Of a stretch of 64,000 bases of DNA, positions 10,502-23,430 are shown one piece after another. Positions within the stretch are counted from its first letter, which is position 1. Each line of letters opens with the position of its first letter. The notes under the pieces are model-generated. The model was not told where the DNA came from. It saw only the letters and a list, made by a program, of their open reading frames with translations, and searched no databases. The DNA lies in the NCBI GenBank assembly GCA_007570785.1, contig ML660777.1:6903820-6967819 (forward strand), given 5' to 3'. Made by a program: the position numbers and the translations under genes. The DNA comes from Antilocapra americana (taxonomy: Eukaryota; Chordata; Mammalia; Artiodactyla; Antilocapridae).

Positions 10502-12442
10502 ATCAATGATTTTTGTGAAATTATTTGCTACAAAGTCAAACCCAGGAGCCCAATCTTAATATTCCTTTGTTAATGCTTATCCCTATTGCACCCCAATGTT
10601 CATCAATATAGGTTCTACAAGTGATCAGTTCTTTGCAATTTTCCAATGTTGGACATAATGAGAAATTGTAAATGCTTTTGTTGCATGCTTTAGTGTGAAG
10701 AAAATTGACAATTGTTTTGTTTGGTGAAGCAGTATATTCCAAATGCCTCTTAATGCCGGTATATATTGAAACATATTTTGTGTTATTGAAATACATGGCT
10801 TTCCTCTAATTTATGAAGTGCTTGTAGAATCAAACTTTTATGCATGTAATCAGTCTTATGTGCATAAACTCCAGATTACTGAATTAAAACCCTGTGCTAA
10901 ATTGCTGGGCTATCATTAGAACTTCCCTTCTTTATTCCCTTTGTGACATGTTACCGGGGAAAATTCATTGCTTTGAATAATAATGAGCTTGAGACAAATT
11001 TAGCTTTTGAAAGCTGATTAATGCCTTTCCCTGTTATGAACACATGATATATAAACCACTTTTGCTCCCCTTTAGAAGCAAATTTTAATGTCCATTTTTC
11101 TATGAATTCCTACTTATTAAGTGTTAGGATACGCTAATTTATCTTTAAAATGTTAATATGTATCTCAGGATGCAAATGTACTGGAGCTGGTAAAATATGA
11201 AACCATATGTGAGATGATTATATAAATGTGCTACTGACTATAATTACTCAAGTTTTATGAGTCAGATGAACTAAAACCATCACACAGATAGTTTTAGAAG
11301 GAATGATTCCTCCACCTTTATATGTTTAGGGTACATACTTTTCAAAATGTAGTGAGAGGTTTTTTTCAGTGTGTAGTGACCTTTACTGTCCTTATCATCA
11401 CAAGCATGCTTGTACATGGCAGAAAACGGAAACCAGTCCCAGCATTTATGTTATTGAGATACAACAATTTAAGGTGAGTGTGTGCTGCAAGTTTCTAATA
11501 ACACTTTTTATCCATAAAATGTATATAGGACTTACTTTGGGTGAGATGGCAGGATTCTAAGATGATATCAGAAGTGAATTTGTTAGAAGAAATTATGTTA
11601 ATAACAAAGACAATTGTGGGGTTCTTTGGCTAACTGGATAAAATTTACAATAATGATAATCTGAAAGATGACTTTATGTCAATAGATCTGTTAAAAATAT
11701 GTAGCAGTTATGAAAAGACATTTGATGGATAAGAAAATAGAAGAATGCCTAAGTACTACCTGAAAATTGCTTATCTATTGTCAAATGACACAAGGAGATC
11801 TGTGAAAAGGCAAGACCTCAGAGTTGGTGGAGCAGTTAGAATCGAATGATATCACAGATATGATACAGAGACTGTCCCCCGATTATGGGTATGTCACAAC
11901 TCAAAACAAGAGCAAGCTACTCAGATCTCAAGACAGTGGAAGTACAGTTTGAGCACAAGTCCTTCATAAAAGGTTCTAAAAATAGATCCCCTTGGAGACC
12001 TTTATCTGTGTTCAAGCAGAACTTTAATAATGCTACACACTCCCTTTGAGCCAACTATTCTATGCACAACTTCCTGTAGTAATTATAGGCTGAAGATATG
12101 TTTTTGTATAGGTGTAGGGGTATGTGTTTGGGTTGGTGTAAGTTTTTGTGAGTTGAAAAGAATACGCAGAGCAATGGGTGTTGGAGTTATTTCTTTGATT
12201 TAGTATTTCTATTAAATCACTATTTGAGATCTTGATAATTGTACAGTCTTTCTTGACCATTATCTGTATGTCCAATTCCAACTTGCCCACATGGACAAAT
12301 ATTACATCTAGGAACTTTTTAAAACCACCATTGAGGAAAGATCAATGTTGCCATTTCTAGTGACGGATTATCCCTCCTCTCCGCTTCTACTATAGTTCAT
12401 TTCTGATGTTAATAGGTTCTCAGTTCTCTTCTTGTTACCATA
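10502..12442. other. Intergenic DNA, nothing recognised
   Basis: About 1.9 kb of AT-rich DNA with short open frames. I identify no gene and no repeat family with confidence. Confidence 0.4.
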
Positions 12443-15400
12443 TTCAGTTCAGTTCAGTCGCTCGGTCATGTCTGACTCTTTGCGACCCCATTGACTGCAG
12501 CACACCAGGCCTCACTGTCCATCATCAACTCCTGGAGTTTACTCAAACTCATGTCCGTTGAGTCGGTGATGCCATCCAACCATCTCATCCTCTGTCATCC
12601 ATTTCTCCTCCCGCCTTCAATCTTTCCCAGCATCAGGATCTTTTCCAATGAGTCAGTTCTTTGCATCAGGTGGCCATAGTATTAGAGTTTCAGCTTCAAC
12701 ATCAGTCCTTCCAATGACTATTCAGGACTAATTTCCATTAGGATGGACTGGTTGAATCTCCTTGCAGTTGAAGGGACTCTCAAGAGTCTTCTCCAACACC
12801 ACAGTTCAAAAGCATCAATTCTTCGGTGCTCAGCTTTCTTTATTGTCCAACTCTCACATCCATACATGACTACTGGAAAAACCATAACTTTGACTAGATG
12901 GACCTTTGTTGGCAAAGTAATAGCTCTGCTTTTAAATATGCTGTCTAGGTTGGTCATAACTTTTCTTCCAATGAGCAAGCATCTTTTAATTTCGTGTCTG
13001 AAGTCCCCATCTGCAGTGATTTTGGAGCCCCCCAAAATAAAGTCTGTCACTGTTTCCACTGTTTCCCTATCTATTTGCCATGAAGTGATGGGACTAGATG
13101 CCATGATCTTAGTTTTTTGAATGTTGAGTTTTAAGCCTACTTTTTCACTCTCCTCTTTCACTTTCACCAAGAGGCTCTTTAGTTCTTCTTTGCTTTCTGC
13201 CATAAGGGTGGTGTCATCTGCATATGTGAGGTTATTGATATTTCTCCCAGCAATCTTGATTCCAGCTTGTGTTTCATCCAGTCCAGCATTTCTCATGATG
13301 TACTCTGCATCTAAGTTAAATAAGCATGGTGACAATATACAGCCTTAAGGTACTCCTTTCCTGACTTGGAACCAGTCTGTTGTTCCATGTCCAACTCTAA
13401 CTGTTGCTTCCTGATCTGCATATACGTTTCTTGAGAGACAGATCAGGTGGTCTGGTATTCCCATCTCTTGAACAATTTCCCATAGTTTGTTATGATCCAT
13501 GCTGGGGTCCAGCCCCAGCTGGTCCCAGGGTCTTGAGGGATGAGTGGCATCGGCAAAGTACTGAGTTGAGTAAATGTGTTGATGAAGCAGTCTCTCACTT
13601 TATTGTTGTTGGTTTACAGTTTTATGCCCAAAGAACATCCCCATTATATCACATATCATCAAGGTTCCATTTTGCTCTTATCAGGTGCAGCTGTGTGGAG
13701 GCTTGAGGGAAAGGCCAGACTTGGAACTGTTTTTATTCCAGTGACTTCGACCACTATCTGTCTCATTCTGTTCTGAAAACCTTGTCTATAATTATTGTCT
13801 CACACCTGCTAGTTTATACCTATAGAGAAAACAAATGAGGAATCAACTAATGCAGATACAGCTGATTGTGTTATGTCCATACACTCTGATTTTTACAAGA
13901 AAAGGGAACAATGAGACAGTCTAGCGCACTGCTTTAGCAATAAAACCCTATTAACCTTATATAACTACTATAATGAATTCCTATGTCTACACTACCCTAA
14001 AGCAATCAATGTCTCCAACTATGCTGGCTACAGTTATGAGCATTCCTAAGTCCCATCCCTCCTGGTCTCTTCAAGGAAGAGAGCCTTCACTGAGGAGTGG
14101 TCGGGGAAGTGAGAGGTGGAAAGGTGACCCAAGTACGAAACCCATCTGGTGGTGGCTTTGCCAAGACCCCCAGGAAGAATTCTTTCTAACTGGAACTGAC
14201 CTACTGAGATGAGCTAATGTTCTGAGCATGAAAAGAACTCCAAAGAAAAATACCAGGAGGGGCCTTGCCCCGGGATGCCCTGATAAGGAAAATCCACTTT
14301 GCAGTTTCCTTCTCAGTCTCGTGACTTTGTCATCTGAGTGAGAGGGTATCCCGATGGCTCCCGGCAGATCCACACAGTCAAAGGCTTTGGCATAGTCAAT
14401 AAGGCAGAAGTAGATTTTTTTCTGGAACTCTCTTGCTTTTTCAATGATCCAACATATTTTGGCAGTTGGTTCTGTGATTCCCCCTGCCTTTTCTAAATCC
14501 AACTTGGACATCTGAAAGTTCATGGTTCATATACTGTTGAAGCCTGGCTTGGAGAATTTTGAGCATTACTTTACTAGTGTGTGAGATGAGTGCAATTGTA
14601 TGGTAGTTTGAACATTCTTTGGTATTCATTGCCTTTCTTTGGGATTGGAATGAAAACTGACCTTTTCCAGTCCTGTGGCCACTGCTGAGTTTTCCAAATT
14701 TGCTGACATATTCAGCACTTTCACAGCATCATCTTTTAGGATTTGAAATAGTTCAACTGGAATTCAGTCACCTTCACTAGCTTTGTTCATCGTGATGGTT
14801 CCTAAGGCCCACTTGCATTCCAGGATGTCTAGCTCTAGGTGAGTGATCATACCATTGTGGTCATCTAGGTCATGAAAATCTTTTTTGTATAGTTCTTTTG
14901 TGTATTCTTGCCACCTCTTCTTAATATCTTCTGCTTCTGTTAGATCCATACCATTTCTGTCCTCTATTGAGCCCATTTTTGCTTGAAATGTTTCCTTGGT
15001 ATCTTTAGTTTTCTTGAAGAGATCTCTAGTCTTTCCCATTCTATTGTTTTCCTCTATTTCTTTGCATTAATCACTGAGGAAGCCTTTCTTATCTCCCTTG
15101 CTATTCTTTGGAACTACGCATTCAGTGGGTATATCTTTCCTTTTCTCCTTTGCCTTTTGCTTCTCTTCATTTCATAGCTGTTTGTAAGGGCTCCTCAGAC
15201 AACCATTTTGCCTTTTTGCATTTCTTCTTCCTGGGGATGGTCTTGCTCACTGCCTCCTGTAGAATGTCATGAACCTCCATCCATAGTTCTTCAGGCACTC
15301 TGTCTATCAGATATAATCCCTTGAATCTATTTGTCACTTCCACTGTATAGTCATAAGGGGTTTGATTTAGGTCATGCCTGAATGGCCTAGTGGTTTTCCC

Positions 15401-17245
15401 TACTTTCCTCAATCTAACTCTGAATTTGGCAATGAGGAATTTATGATCTAGCCACAGTCAGCTCCTGGTCCTATTTCTGCTGACTGTATAGCGCTTCTCC
15501 ATCTTTGCCTGCAAACAATATAATCAGTCTGATTTCGGTGTTGATCATTTGGTGATGTCCATGTGTGGAGCCTTCTCTTGTGTTGTTGGAAGAAGGTGTT
15601 TGTTATCATCAGTGTGTTCTCTTGGCAGAACTCTATTAGCCTTTGCCCTGCTTCATTCTGTATTCCAAGGCCAAATTTGCCTGTTACTCCAGGGGTTCCT
15701 TGACTTCCTACTTTTGCATTCCGGTCTCCTATAATGAAAAGGACATCTTTTTTGGGTGTTAGTTCTAGAAGGTCTTGTAGGTCTTCATAGAACCATTCAA
15801 CTTCAGCTTCTTCAGCATTATTGTTCGGGGCATAGCCTTGGATTACTGTGATACTGAATGGTTTCCCTTGGAAAGGAACAGAGGACATTCTGTCATTTTT
15901 GAGACTGTATCCAAATACCACATTTCAGACTCTTGTTGACTATGATGGCTACTCCACTTCTTCTAAGGGATTCCTGCCCACAGTAGTAGATATAATGGTC
16001 AGCTGAGTTAAATTCACCTATTCCATCCAGTTCATTTTAGCTTCTGATTCCTAAAATGTAGATGTTCACTCTTGCCATCTCCTGTTTGACCACTTTCAAT
16101 TTGTTTTGATTCATGGACCCAACATTCTGGGTTCCTATGCAATAAATATTCTCTTTACAGCATCAGACGTTATGTCCATCACCAGTCACATCCACAACTG
16201 GGTGGTGTTTTTGCTTTGGCTCAATCTCTTCATTCTTTCTGGAATTAGTTCTCCACTGATATCCAGTAGCATATTGGGCACCTACTGACCTGGGCAGTTC
16301 ATTTTTCAGTGTCCTATCTTTTTGCCTTTTCATACTGTTCATAGGTTCTCAAGGCAAGAATACTGAAGTGGTTTGCCATTCCCTTCTCCAGTTGACCACG
16401 TTTTGTCAGAACTCTCCACCATGACCCATCCATCTTGGGTGGCCCTACACAGCATGGCTCATAGTTGAGTTTGACAAAGCTGTGGTCCATGTGATCAGAT
16501 GTTAGTTTTCTGTGACTGTGGTTTTCATTCTATCTGCCTTCTGATAGAGAAGGATAAGAGGCTTATGAGGGCTTCCTCAGACTGACTAAGGGGAAAACTG
16601 GGTCTTGTTCTGATGGGTGGGGCCATACTCAGTAAATCTTTAATCCAATTTTCTGTTGAAGGAGGTGTGTACCCTCCCAGTTATTTGACCTGAAGCCAAA
16701 CTATGGTGGAGGTAATGAAGATAATGGTTACCTCCTTCAAAAGGTCCCATGTACACACTGCTACACCCAGTGCCCCCAACCCTGCAGCAGGCTACCGCCT
16801 ACCCACGCCTCCACCAGAGACTCCTGGACACTCATGGGCATGTCTGGGTCAGTCTCTTGTGGGGTCATTGCTCCTTTCTCCTGGGTCGTGGTGTGCACAC
16901 GGTTCTGTTTGTGCCCTCCTAGAGTCTGTTTCCCCAGTCTTGTATAAGCTCTGGTGGCTCTATGGGGGGTTAATGGTGACCTCCTCCAAGAAGGCTTGTG
17001 GCATACTCAGGTCTACTCCATCCAGAGCTCCTGCCTTCACAGCAGTTCATTACTGACCTGTACCTCCTCAGGAGACACCCAAACACAGTTCTGTCTCAGT
17101 CTCTGTGGGGTCTCTGGGTCCTGGTGCACACAAGATTTATTTGAGCCCTCTGAGCATCTCTGGTGGGTACGGGGTTTGATTCTAAATGTGATTTCTCCCT
17201 TCCTATTGTCTTTCTGGGGCTTCTTCTTTGCCTTTGGATGTGGGG
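12443..17245 (-). mobile_element. Near full-length BovB (RTE) LINE, inactivated, split by an LTR
   Basis: On the minus strand the order is 5' region (about 17245-15950), endonuclease remnant (15921-15448), linker (15412-14764), reverse transcriptase start (14629-14373), the inserted LTR, reverse transcriptase palm and C-terminus (13493-12718), and 3' end with the (ACTGA)n tail at 12443. The endonuclease part keeps a GD-x-NAKVG motif (with R for the usual F) and SPN...RNQTDYI. The reverse transcriptase keeps YADD at 13224-13213. Stops and frameshifts separate these blocks, so no full protein is made. BovB encodes one polyprotein that primes on nicked chromosomal DNA and also mobilises Bov-tA SINEs. 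The 5' limit near 17245 is judged from the text 'ctttggatgtggggtatct' and is approximate. Confidence 0.93.
13500..14366 (-). mobile_element. Solo LTR of a class II (ERVK-like) endogenous retrovirus
   Basis: An 867-bp block interrupts the BovB reverse transcriptase. It is flanked by perfect 6-bp repeats GATCCA (13494-13499 and 14367-14372), and the BovB text is continuous if one copy and the block are removed. On the minus strand it starts TGCCGGGAGCC and ends ...CCCCAGCA, the TG...CA form of LTR ends. An AATAAA at 13604-13599 lies about 100 bases before the 3' end, suiting R-U5 spacing. Six-base duplications are typical of betaretrovirus-like (class II) elements. No internal retroviral genes remain, so it is a recombined solo LTR. 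The family name is not resolved. Confidence 0.86.
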
Positions 17246-17975
17246 TATCTCCTCACAGTTGCTCCAGTGCCACACAGCCACCACTCCATACCCCCACACT
17301 TCCATACCCCATACTAGACCAATCATCCTTGTACATCTTTGTTGTGTCTCTCCTAAATCCTTTATTATTCCCCAGATCTTAATGACCACAGATCCCATAT
17401 CTTTGTTTAGCATTTTGAGAATTCCACAAGTTGGTTTTTTCCCAGTCTGATCTCCCATCCTTCTGAAAAAATCTGTGCCTCTGTCACTCTGACTCTCTCT
17501 TGTACTTTGCACATGCCTTATTTTTTTCTACACCTGGATTCTTTGCATTTTCCAAAAGTGTCTTAGTTTGCCTTTCTCCTTTTCATATTCCTAGTTCAAA
17601 TTCTGTACTTCCTTAAATGTAAATTAAGTATAATTTAATTGTACTAAATTTAAATTTAAATATATGTGTTATGATCCCATTTCTGGTCAACTGAGCTAAC
17701 AGCAGACTTCTCTCTCTGAATTTTTAGAACATTTGGCAAAACAGTAGATCACTTGACATCTTTGTATGAATGGGAAGAACAAACTGAATTTGGGTAGACA
17801 GCTCCACAGGCACACCGCCTGGTGAGCCGACTCTGATTCTAAGTGAGTTAGAAAAGAGTGCCTCTTAATCCTAGCCTATGTAGCTCCTTGCCAGGACACA
17901 TTTTTCCTAGTGAATGGAGATGTGTTAGGTTTTTGTTCTCTTTTCTGTTACTGTCTAGCTGAATGACCTGAGAAA
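17246..17975. other. Intergenic DNA, possibly more diverged BovB 5' sequence at its start
   Basis: C-rich text up to about 17330 may still be LINE 5' region, but I could not match it. After 17520 it is AT-rich and unremarkable. Confidence 0.35.
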
Positions 17976-18125
17976 TACACACACACACACATATTAGTTT
18001 ATCACTCTAGATTTAGTTTTCTTCCTTGTAAAACAGGCATAATAGTATGTTCATAGCATCAGTAAGAATATGACATGAGATAATGAATGTAAATTGTCTG
18101 GCTGGATATTTGGCATAGAAACCCC
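17955..18125 (+). repeat. MIR SINE, diverged
   Basis: The pattern 'tgaatgacctgagaaat', 'ccttgtaaaacaggcataat' and 'tgagataatgaatgtaaatt' fits MIR. The AC run has expanded within it. Confidence 0.55.
17976..17990. repeat. (AC)n microsatellite
   Basis: A short uninterrupted AC run, seven and a half units, inside a diverged MIR. Confidence 0.85.
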
Positions 18126-20177
18126 AATCAGTAAGTGTTGACCTTTACAATAATTGTATTTTATGCCATTGTCCTTAATCTCAGGACTAGTCTATTTTTG
18201 CCTTGCATTAAAGTTTCTGCTATGGAAATTAAACGTTTTTGTAGATACAAGTAAAGTTTTTCTTGACTGAAATGTTTACTGATGGTCATTATCAGGTCAG
18301 TATCTCTTAACTAAATATTAACAGGACTGCATTTCTTAAAGCATGATGTTATTTTCTTCTGCTGTTGACATTAGCTAAACACACACTGATATACAAACCT
18401 AGAAATAGAAAATAAATACAAAGTCCTATTAATACCCTCACCTTAATATAAAGATATGATGGATTTTGAGAAAGACATTTGTTAGCATGATTAATCATTC
18501 CCATTCAATGAATGAGAATACTTTCCCTTCTCTGAAGACAATTTGTGCAAAAAAATAGCAGATTACTGACCACAGACTAGTTGTGTGGGAAAAAAAATGA
18601 TGGAGATAATATCTCCACATAACACCAAAGAAAAGACCCTTAGCCTTGACCCAAGGAGATGGCCTTCAAGGCGACAAGGTAATTTATTTTTCCAACCTAC
18701 TCTCATTCAAATTCTTGTCTTCTCTGGCAATATCACTGCAGGTTATATTCAGTGGATCGAATTCATATCACTCTTTTAACCTCTCCAGAGCACTTTGTGA
18801 CTGCATGCATTGGCTTTGAGTGGAGCTTTTCCTATTTTATAATTGGCTCTTCATGCTGAGAAACCTCAGGGGCATTGCCAGAGATTTACAGCCAGGAAAA
18901 TGTAAATGTAGGAAGGAATTGGACCAAAGGAAGATTTCTGCAAAGCATTTATTTGTTTGCATTTGGAGAGTATGAGTGACTTCAATATTTTGGCTATGTT
19001 TATATTTTCAAAACATCAAAGACTGTATGTGAAAAGGAAGCATTCAGACAAAACTGAAATTGCAGGAAAAAGTGGCAAATATTGAAATGTTTACAGATAT
19101 TTAGATGCTTCAAATTTAGTTAGCTGCTTATTATATGATTGGTAACTGTAGATGAGAAAATATGTAATGGGAGCACTGTTTGAGTCCTCAATCCTGGTGT
19201 TGTACCTGCATTCTGTATATGGTAGGAAAAAACAAGTGTAATAAATGTACTTAATCAGATCTATGGAGTTATTTAATTTTATTATTATTATTTTTATTAT
19301 TATTGTTATTTTATTACTTCAGACAAGCTCTACAGGAAGGTGGTGAAAGAGTTAAAGTTTGTTAGGAGAACTTTTTCTAAACAGAGTCATTGTTTTTATA
19401 AAACTTACAAACAGTGAATACTATAAACTTGATACTTAACCACATTAAGTTCTTCGTTTCAGTAATTTCAGCAAAGTCAGAAGTTTGAATTACTCCTCAT
19501 TTTTGTCAGTTGAGTCTTTATACACCATGTTCAGTGTATATGATTCAATACATTTTCAGAACTGAAAAAATAAAATATGACTTTAGGCCCTTTATTTTTA
19601 GGAATGAGAAAATACCAAGAAAGGGGTTTTAATGTCAAGTATAGAAATATCTTTCCAGTAAAATGAAATATTTCAGCTTTTCCAAATGCTTTGATTAATC
19701 AATTTAAAGTAGTAGACTAGCTTAGATCATATGCTTAATTGTGGCATTTTGAAATTTTTTCAAAAAAGTTAAACTGAAAATGGCATTCCATTATGGGTTA
19801 AATTGTATAGCATTAAAAAAAAATTACTGTTTTGTGAGGATTTTTCACATGCATTATTTTATATAATTTTAATTACAAGTCTAATGACAGGCATGGTTTA
19901 TATATATTTGCTTTTGTCAAATATCTTAATCAAGTATCACAGTTATATAAATGAAATTTAATGCTAATTATTTTTAATTTGACATCCACTGCTCTGGTTA
20001 CCTCACCTCTATTCTAATAGCGTTAATAAAAAGAAAATGCTGGAGATATGATCCTTCTATTGTCATCCTTTCCTTTGGTTTCATTTACATTTCCTTGTAA
20101 CTGAGATTTCTGAAATGTGACCAGAACTCAGAAGGTGGCGCTAATGAGACATAAAATATTGAATTGTCAACTCAAAT
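18126..20177. other. Intergenic DNA, nothing recognised
   Basis: Two kilobases of AT-rich DNA. A TTA-rich simple repeat lies at about 19274-19316. I see no gene. Confidence 0.4.
19274..19316. repeat. (ATT)n-rich simple repeat
   Basis: Interrupted 'attattattattttta' units. Confidence 0.75.
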
Positions 20178-20490
20178 GAGTCCATCCTAAAGAAAATCAG
20201 TCCTGAATATTCATTGGAAGGACTGATGCTGAAGCTGAAACTCCAATACTTTGGCCACCTGATGCGAAGAACTGACTCACTGGAAAAGACCCGTATGCTG
20301 GGAAAGATTGAAGGCAGTAGGAGAAGGGGACGATAGAGGATGAGATGGTTGGATGGCATAGCTGGCTGGATGGATATGACTTTGAGCACAGTTCGAGAGT
20401 TGGTGAGGGAAAGGGAAGCCTGGTGTGCTACAGTCCATGGGATTGCAAAGAGTCAGACATAGCTGAGTGACTGGACTGAACTGAACTGAC
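20178..20490 (+). mobile_element. BovB LINE, 5'-truncated 3' end
   Basis: It begins 'gagtccatcctaaagaaaat', continues 'ttcattggaaggactgatgc', and ends with 'actgaactgaactgac'. About 310 bp remain. Confidence 0.9.
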
Positions 20491-20521
20491 TGAATTGCCA
20501 GTTAAGATACACTGTAGGTTA

Positions 20522-20923
20522 TAGTGTTTTTTCTGTAGTGTTAGTCACTCAGTCGTGTCCGACTCTTGACAACCCCATGGACCATGGCCTGCCAGGCTCC
20601 TCTGTCCATGAGATTCTCCAGGCAAGAATACTGGAGTGGGTTGCCATTGCCTTCTCCAGGGGATCTTCCCAATCCAGGGATTGCACCCGGGTATCCTGCA
20701 TTGCAGGCAGATTCTTTACCATCTGAGCTACAGGGAAGATCCAAAAGTCACTTAGTCATGTCCAACTCTTTGCGACCCCATGGGCTACACTGTCTATGGA
20801 ATTCTCCAGGCCAGAATACTGGAGTGGGTAGCCTTTCCCTTCTCCAGGGGACCTTCTCAACCCAAGGATCCAACCCAGGTCTCCCGCATTGTGGGCTGAT
20901 TCTTTACCAGATGAGCCACAAGG
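20522..20923 (-). repeat. Two antisense Bov-tA SINEs in tandem
   Basis: Two Bov-tA units lie head to tail on the minus strand (about 20538-20738 and 20745-20923). The outer flanks are near copies of each other: 'gatacactgtaggtta' (20506-20521) and 'gatactgtaggtta' (20924-20937). No duplication is evident between the units. The pair therefore behaves as one insertion, or as an insertion into the first SINE's A-rich end. Confidence 0.85.
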
Positions 20924-20937
20924 GATACTGTAGGTTA

Positions 20938-21844
20938 ATGATGAGTATTTAGGGGGTAAAGACATACTAGTAGTCCTGAGTCTTATTTGAGGAGTGCAGA
21001 TGCCACATCAAATGATTTTAGAGATGTAATCAATCCCTACTTGAAGTTGAATTTGAAGATAATATTTTTTTGTTTACTTCATAACATTTGAAAAAAAGAA
21101 AGCACTTCTACTGAAAACTAAGCCAAGTAGTTTGCCTGTATAAACTACTTCCCATTTATATGCCGTAAGAGGGGAAAACATCGAATCACACTGTGGTTAT
21201 TCCTTTAAGCACAAAATATGAATTCAAGTGAAATGCTTCAGAGCTACTAACTCCTAAGAAATTATAATGTTGCTTATTTTTGAGAGATATCTGGCAGATT
21301 ATTTATCAGTTTCACATTCAGGTCAAGCATTCCAATATGGGATTATTTTATTTTCTTTTGTGGTTCTACCAAACATTTACAATGAAAACCTAATGTACTA
21401 TAGTAATTAAGTTATCTTTGTAGAATAAGAAATGTTATTTAATTACCAGGAATTGAAATATTTGCTTACTCAATCAAAATAATAATTTTGCACAAATTCC
21501 TTGTGCGTTAGGTAGCACCTTGGTGATTTCTGAGCAAATTATTTCAGAGATATCCCACCAAGAGACAAAGAGGTTTATCTTTCAGTAGAGTTTACTAAGA
21601 ACATACTAATGCATATTCTTTGAAGTCATATTTCTACACAGATTAAAAGGTTCTGGACATTTCTGTTACCCCAAGTTTTTCAGTCATTTTTTCCTTTCAT
21701 ATCCAATCTCATTCCAATTTTATGTCCTAGTTTGCATAGAATGAACTTTTTGTGAATCCCCTTTGAAACCAGCAGGTGGATAAAACTATTTCACTGATGT
21801 TTCTTCTGAATAAGGTAAAGACACTGCTACAGAAACGGCAGTCT
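20938..21844. other. Intergenic DNA, nothing recognised
   Basis: AT-rich, with no gene or repeat family identified. Confidence 0.4.
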
Positions 21845-22300
21845 CAGTTCAGTTCAGTCTCTCAGTCATGTTCGACTCTTTGCAACCTCATGGACTGTAG
21901 CATGCCAGGCTTCTCTGTCCACAAACTCCTGGAGCTTGCTCAAACTCACGTCCATTGAGTTGGCAATGCCATCCAACTATCTCAACCTCTGTCATCCCCT
22001 TCTCCTCCTGCCTTCAATCTTTCCCAGCATCAGGGTCTTTTCCAGTGAGTCAGCTCTTTGCATCAGGTGGCCAAAGTATTGAATCTTAAGCTTCAGCATC
22101 TGTCCTTCCAAGAATATTCAGGGTTAATTTCCTTTAGGATATACTGGTTTGATCTTGCAGTCCTAGGGACTCTCAAGAGTCTTCTCCAACACTGCAGTTG
22201 AAAGGCATCAATTCTTTGGCTCCCAGCTTGCTTTATAGTCCAACTCTCACACCCATACATGAATATAGGAAAAACCATAGCTTTGACTACACAGACCACT
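21845..22300 (-). mobile_element. BovB LINE 3' end, antisense
   Basis: The tail 'cagttcagttcagtctctca' is at the left, and 'ccatagctttgactacacag' marks the 5' truncation at the right. The coding remnant (22299-22093) keeps the YGCESW pattern. Confidence 0.92.
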
Positions 22301-22620
22301 TTGACTAAGTGGCCGTCTAGTTAATTTTTTTTTTCCAAGTAACATTATTAACTGGAAAACTTATAGAAATAACATTATTTTAAAACCAAACAAACTTTTT
22401 CTCATTAAGAAAATGACTTTTTTTTTAGTCAGCAACTCAGAAATTGTAACAGTCTTCATCGGCTTTGTGCCAGGTGTCAGTACTTGATTCCTTAATGCAA
22501 TATGGGAATATTATTGTATGGATAGATCACATTTTATTTATTTATTCATTGCTTGATAGACATTTGAGTTGTTGCTACTTTTTGATTATTATGAATAAAG
22601 CTATGATAATTTGTATATAG

Positions 22621-22826
22621 TGTGTTAGTTGCTTAGTCATGTCCGACTCTTTACAGTGTCAAGGACTAAGCTTGCCAGGATCCTCTGTCCATAGAATTCT
22701 CCAGACAAGAATACTGGAGTGGGTTGCCATTTCCTTCTCCAGGGGATCTTCCCATTCAAGGAACTGAACCTGGGTCTCCTGCATTGCAGGCTGATTCTTT
22801 ACCATCTGAGCCACCAGGGGAGCCCC
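22621..22826 (-). repeat. Bov-tA SINE inserted in L1
   Basis: A complete antisense Bov-tA with target duplications 'taatttgtatatag' (22607-22620) and 'taatttgtgtatag' (22827-22840), one mismatch in 14. Confidence 0.93.
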
Positions 22827-23027
22827 TAATTTGTGTATAGGTATGTGTTTTTAATTCTCTTGTATATATACTTAGGAGTAGAACTGCTGGGTAATATGGT
22901 AATTTGTGTAATCTTTTAAGGAGCAGTCAGACTGTTTTCCACAGTGAATGCACCATTTTTCATTTCTCTAAGGATTAGAACTTCTCCACATCCTTGCCAA
23001 CACTTGATTTTGTCTTTAGTTTTTAAA

Positions 23028-23149
23028 CTTTATTTTATTCTTGGCTGCACCACTCAGCTTGTGGGATATGAATTCCTGGACCAGTGGTTGAACCTGGACC
23101 CTCAGCAGTGGGAGCACAGAGCCCTAGCCACTGGCCCACCAGGGCTTCC
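23028..23149 (-). repeat. CHR-type tRNA-derived SINE, antisense
   Basis: 'ggctgcaccactcagcttgt', 'accagtggttgaacctggac' and 'ccactggcccaccagggctt' match the cetartiodactyl CHR SINE group in reverse. It is older than Bov-tA and sits inside the L1. Confidence 0.75.
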
Positions 23150-23430
23150 TGATGTCTTTATCTATTAATCATAGTGATCCTAGTGAGTTTTTCATCGTGG
23201 TTTTGATGTGCATTTCGCTGATGATTAATGATGTTGAGCATCCTTTCATGTGCTGATCGGTCAATTATATATCTTCTTTAGAGAAATGTCTTTTTAGATC
23301 CTTTGTGCATTTCTAAATTGAGCTATTTATCCTTTTATGATTGAGTTATAAGGGCTCTTTGTATTTTTAAGGTACAAGTCCCTTTTTAAATATATGGCTT
23401 ATAAATTCCATTGTGTGTACCATCTCACCA

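Larger units (their letters stand above)
22500..23430 (-). mobile_element. Old L1 3' end, antisense, with two SINE insertions
   Basis: The text 'atttatttattcattgcttg', 'gaataaagctatgataattt', 'gtagaactgctgggtaatat', 'ttctccacatccttgccaac', 'gatgttgagcatcctttcat' and 'cttctttagagaaatgtctt' follows the reversed end of L1 ORF2 and its 3' UTR. It is interrupted by a Bov-tA and a CHR-type SINE. Limits are approximate. Confidence 0.8.

Noticed and set aside
16703..17512. Several overlapping frames of 95-142 codons on both strands
   Set aside because: They lie in the 5' region of the antisense BovB and just beyond it, where C-rich and T-rich text lowers stop frequency.
20541..20965. Frames of 60-130 codons with 'GNPLQYSCLEN'-type text here and at many other sites
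   Set aside because: These are translations of Bov-tA SINEs. The same peptide recurs at every SINE.
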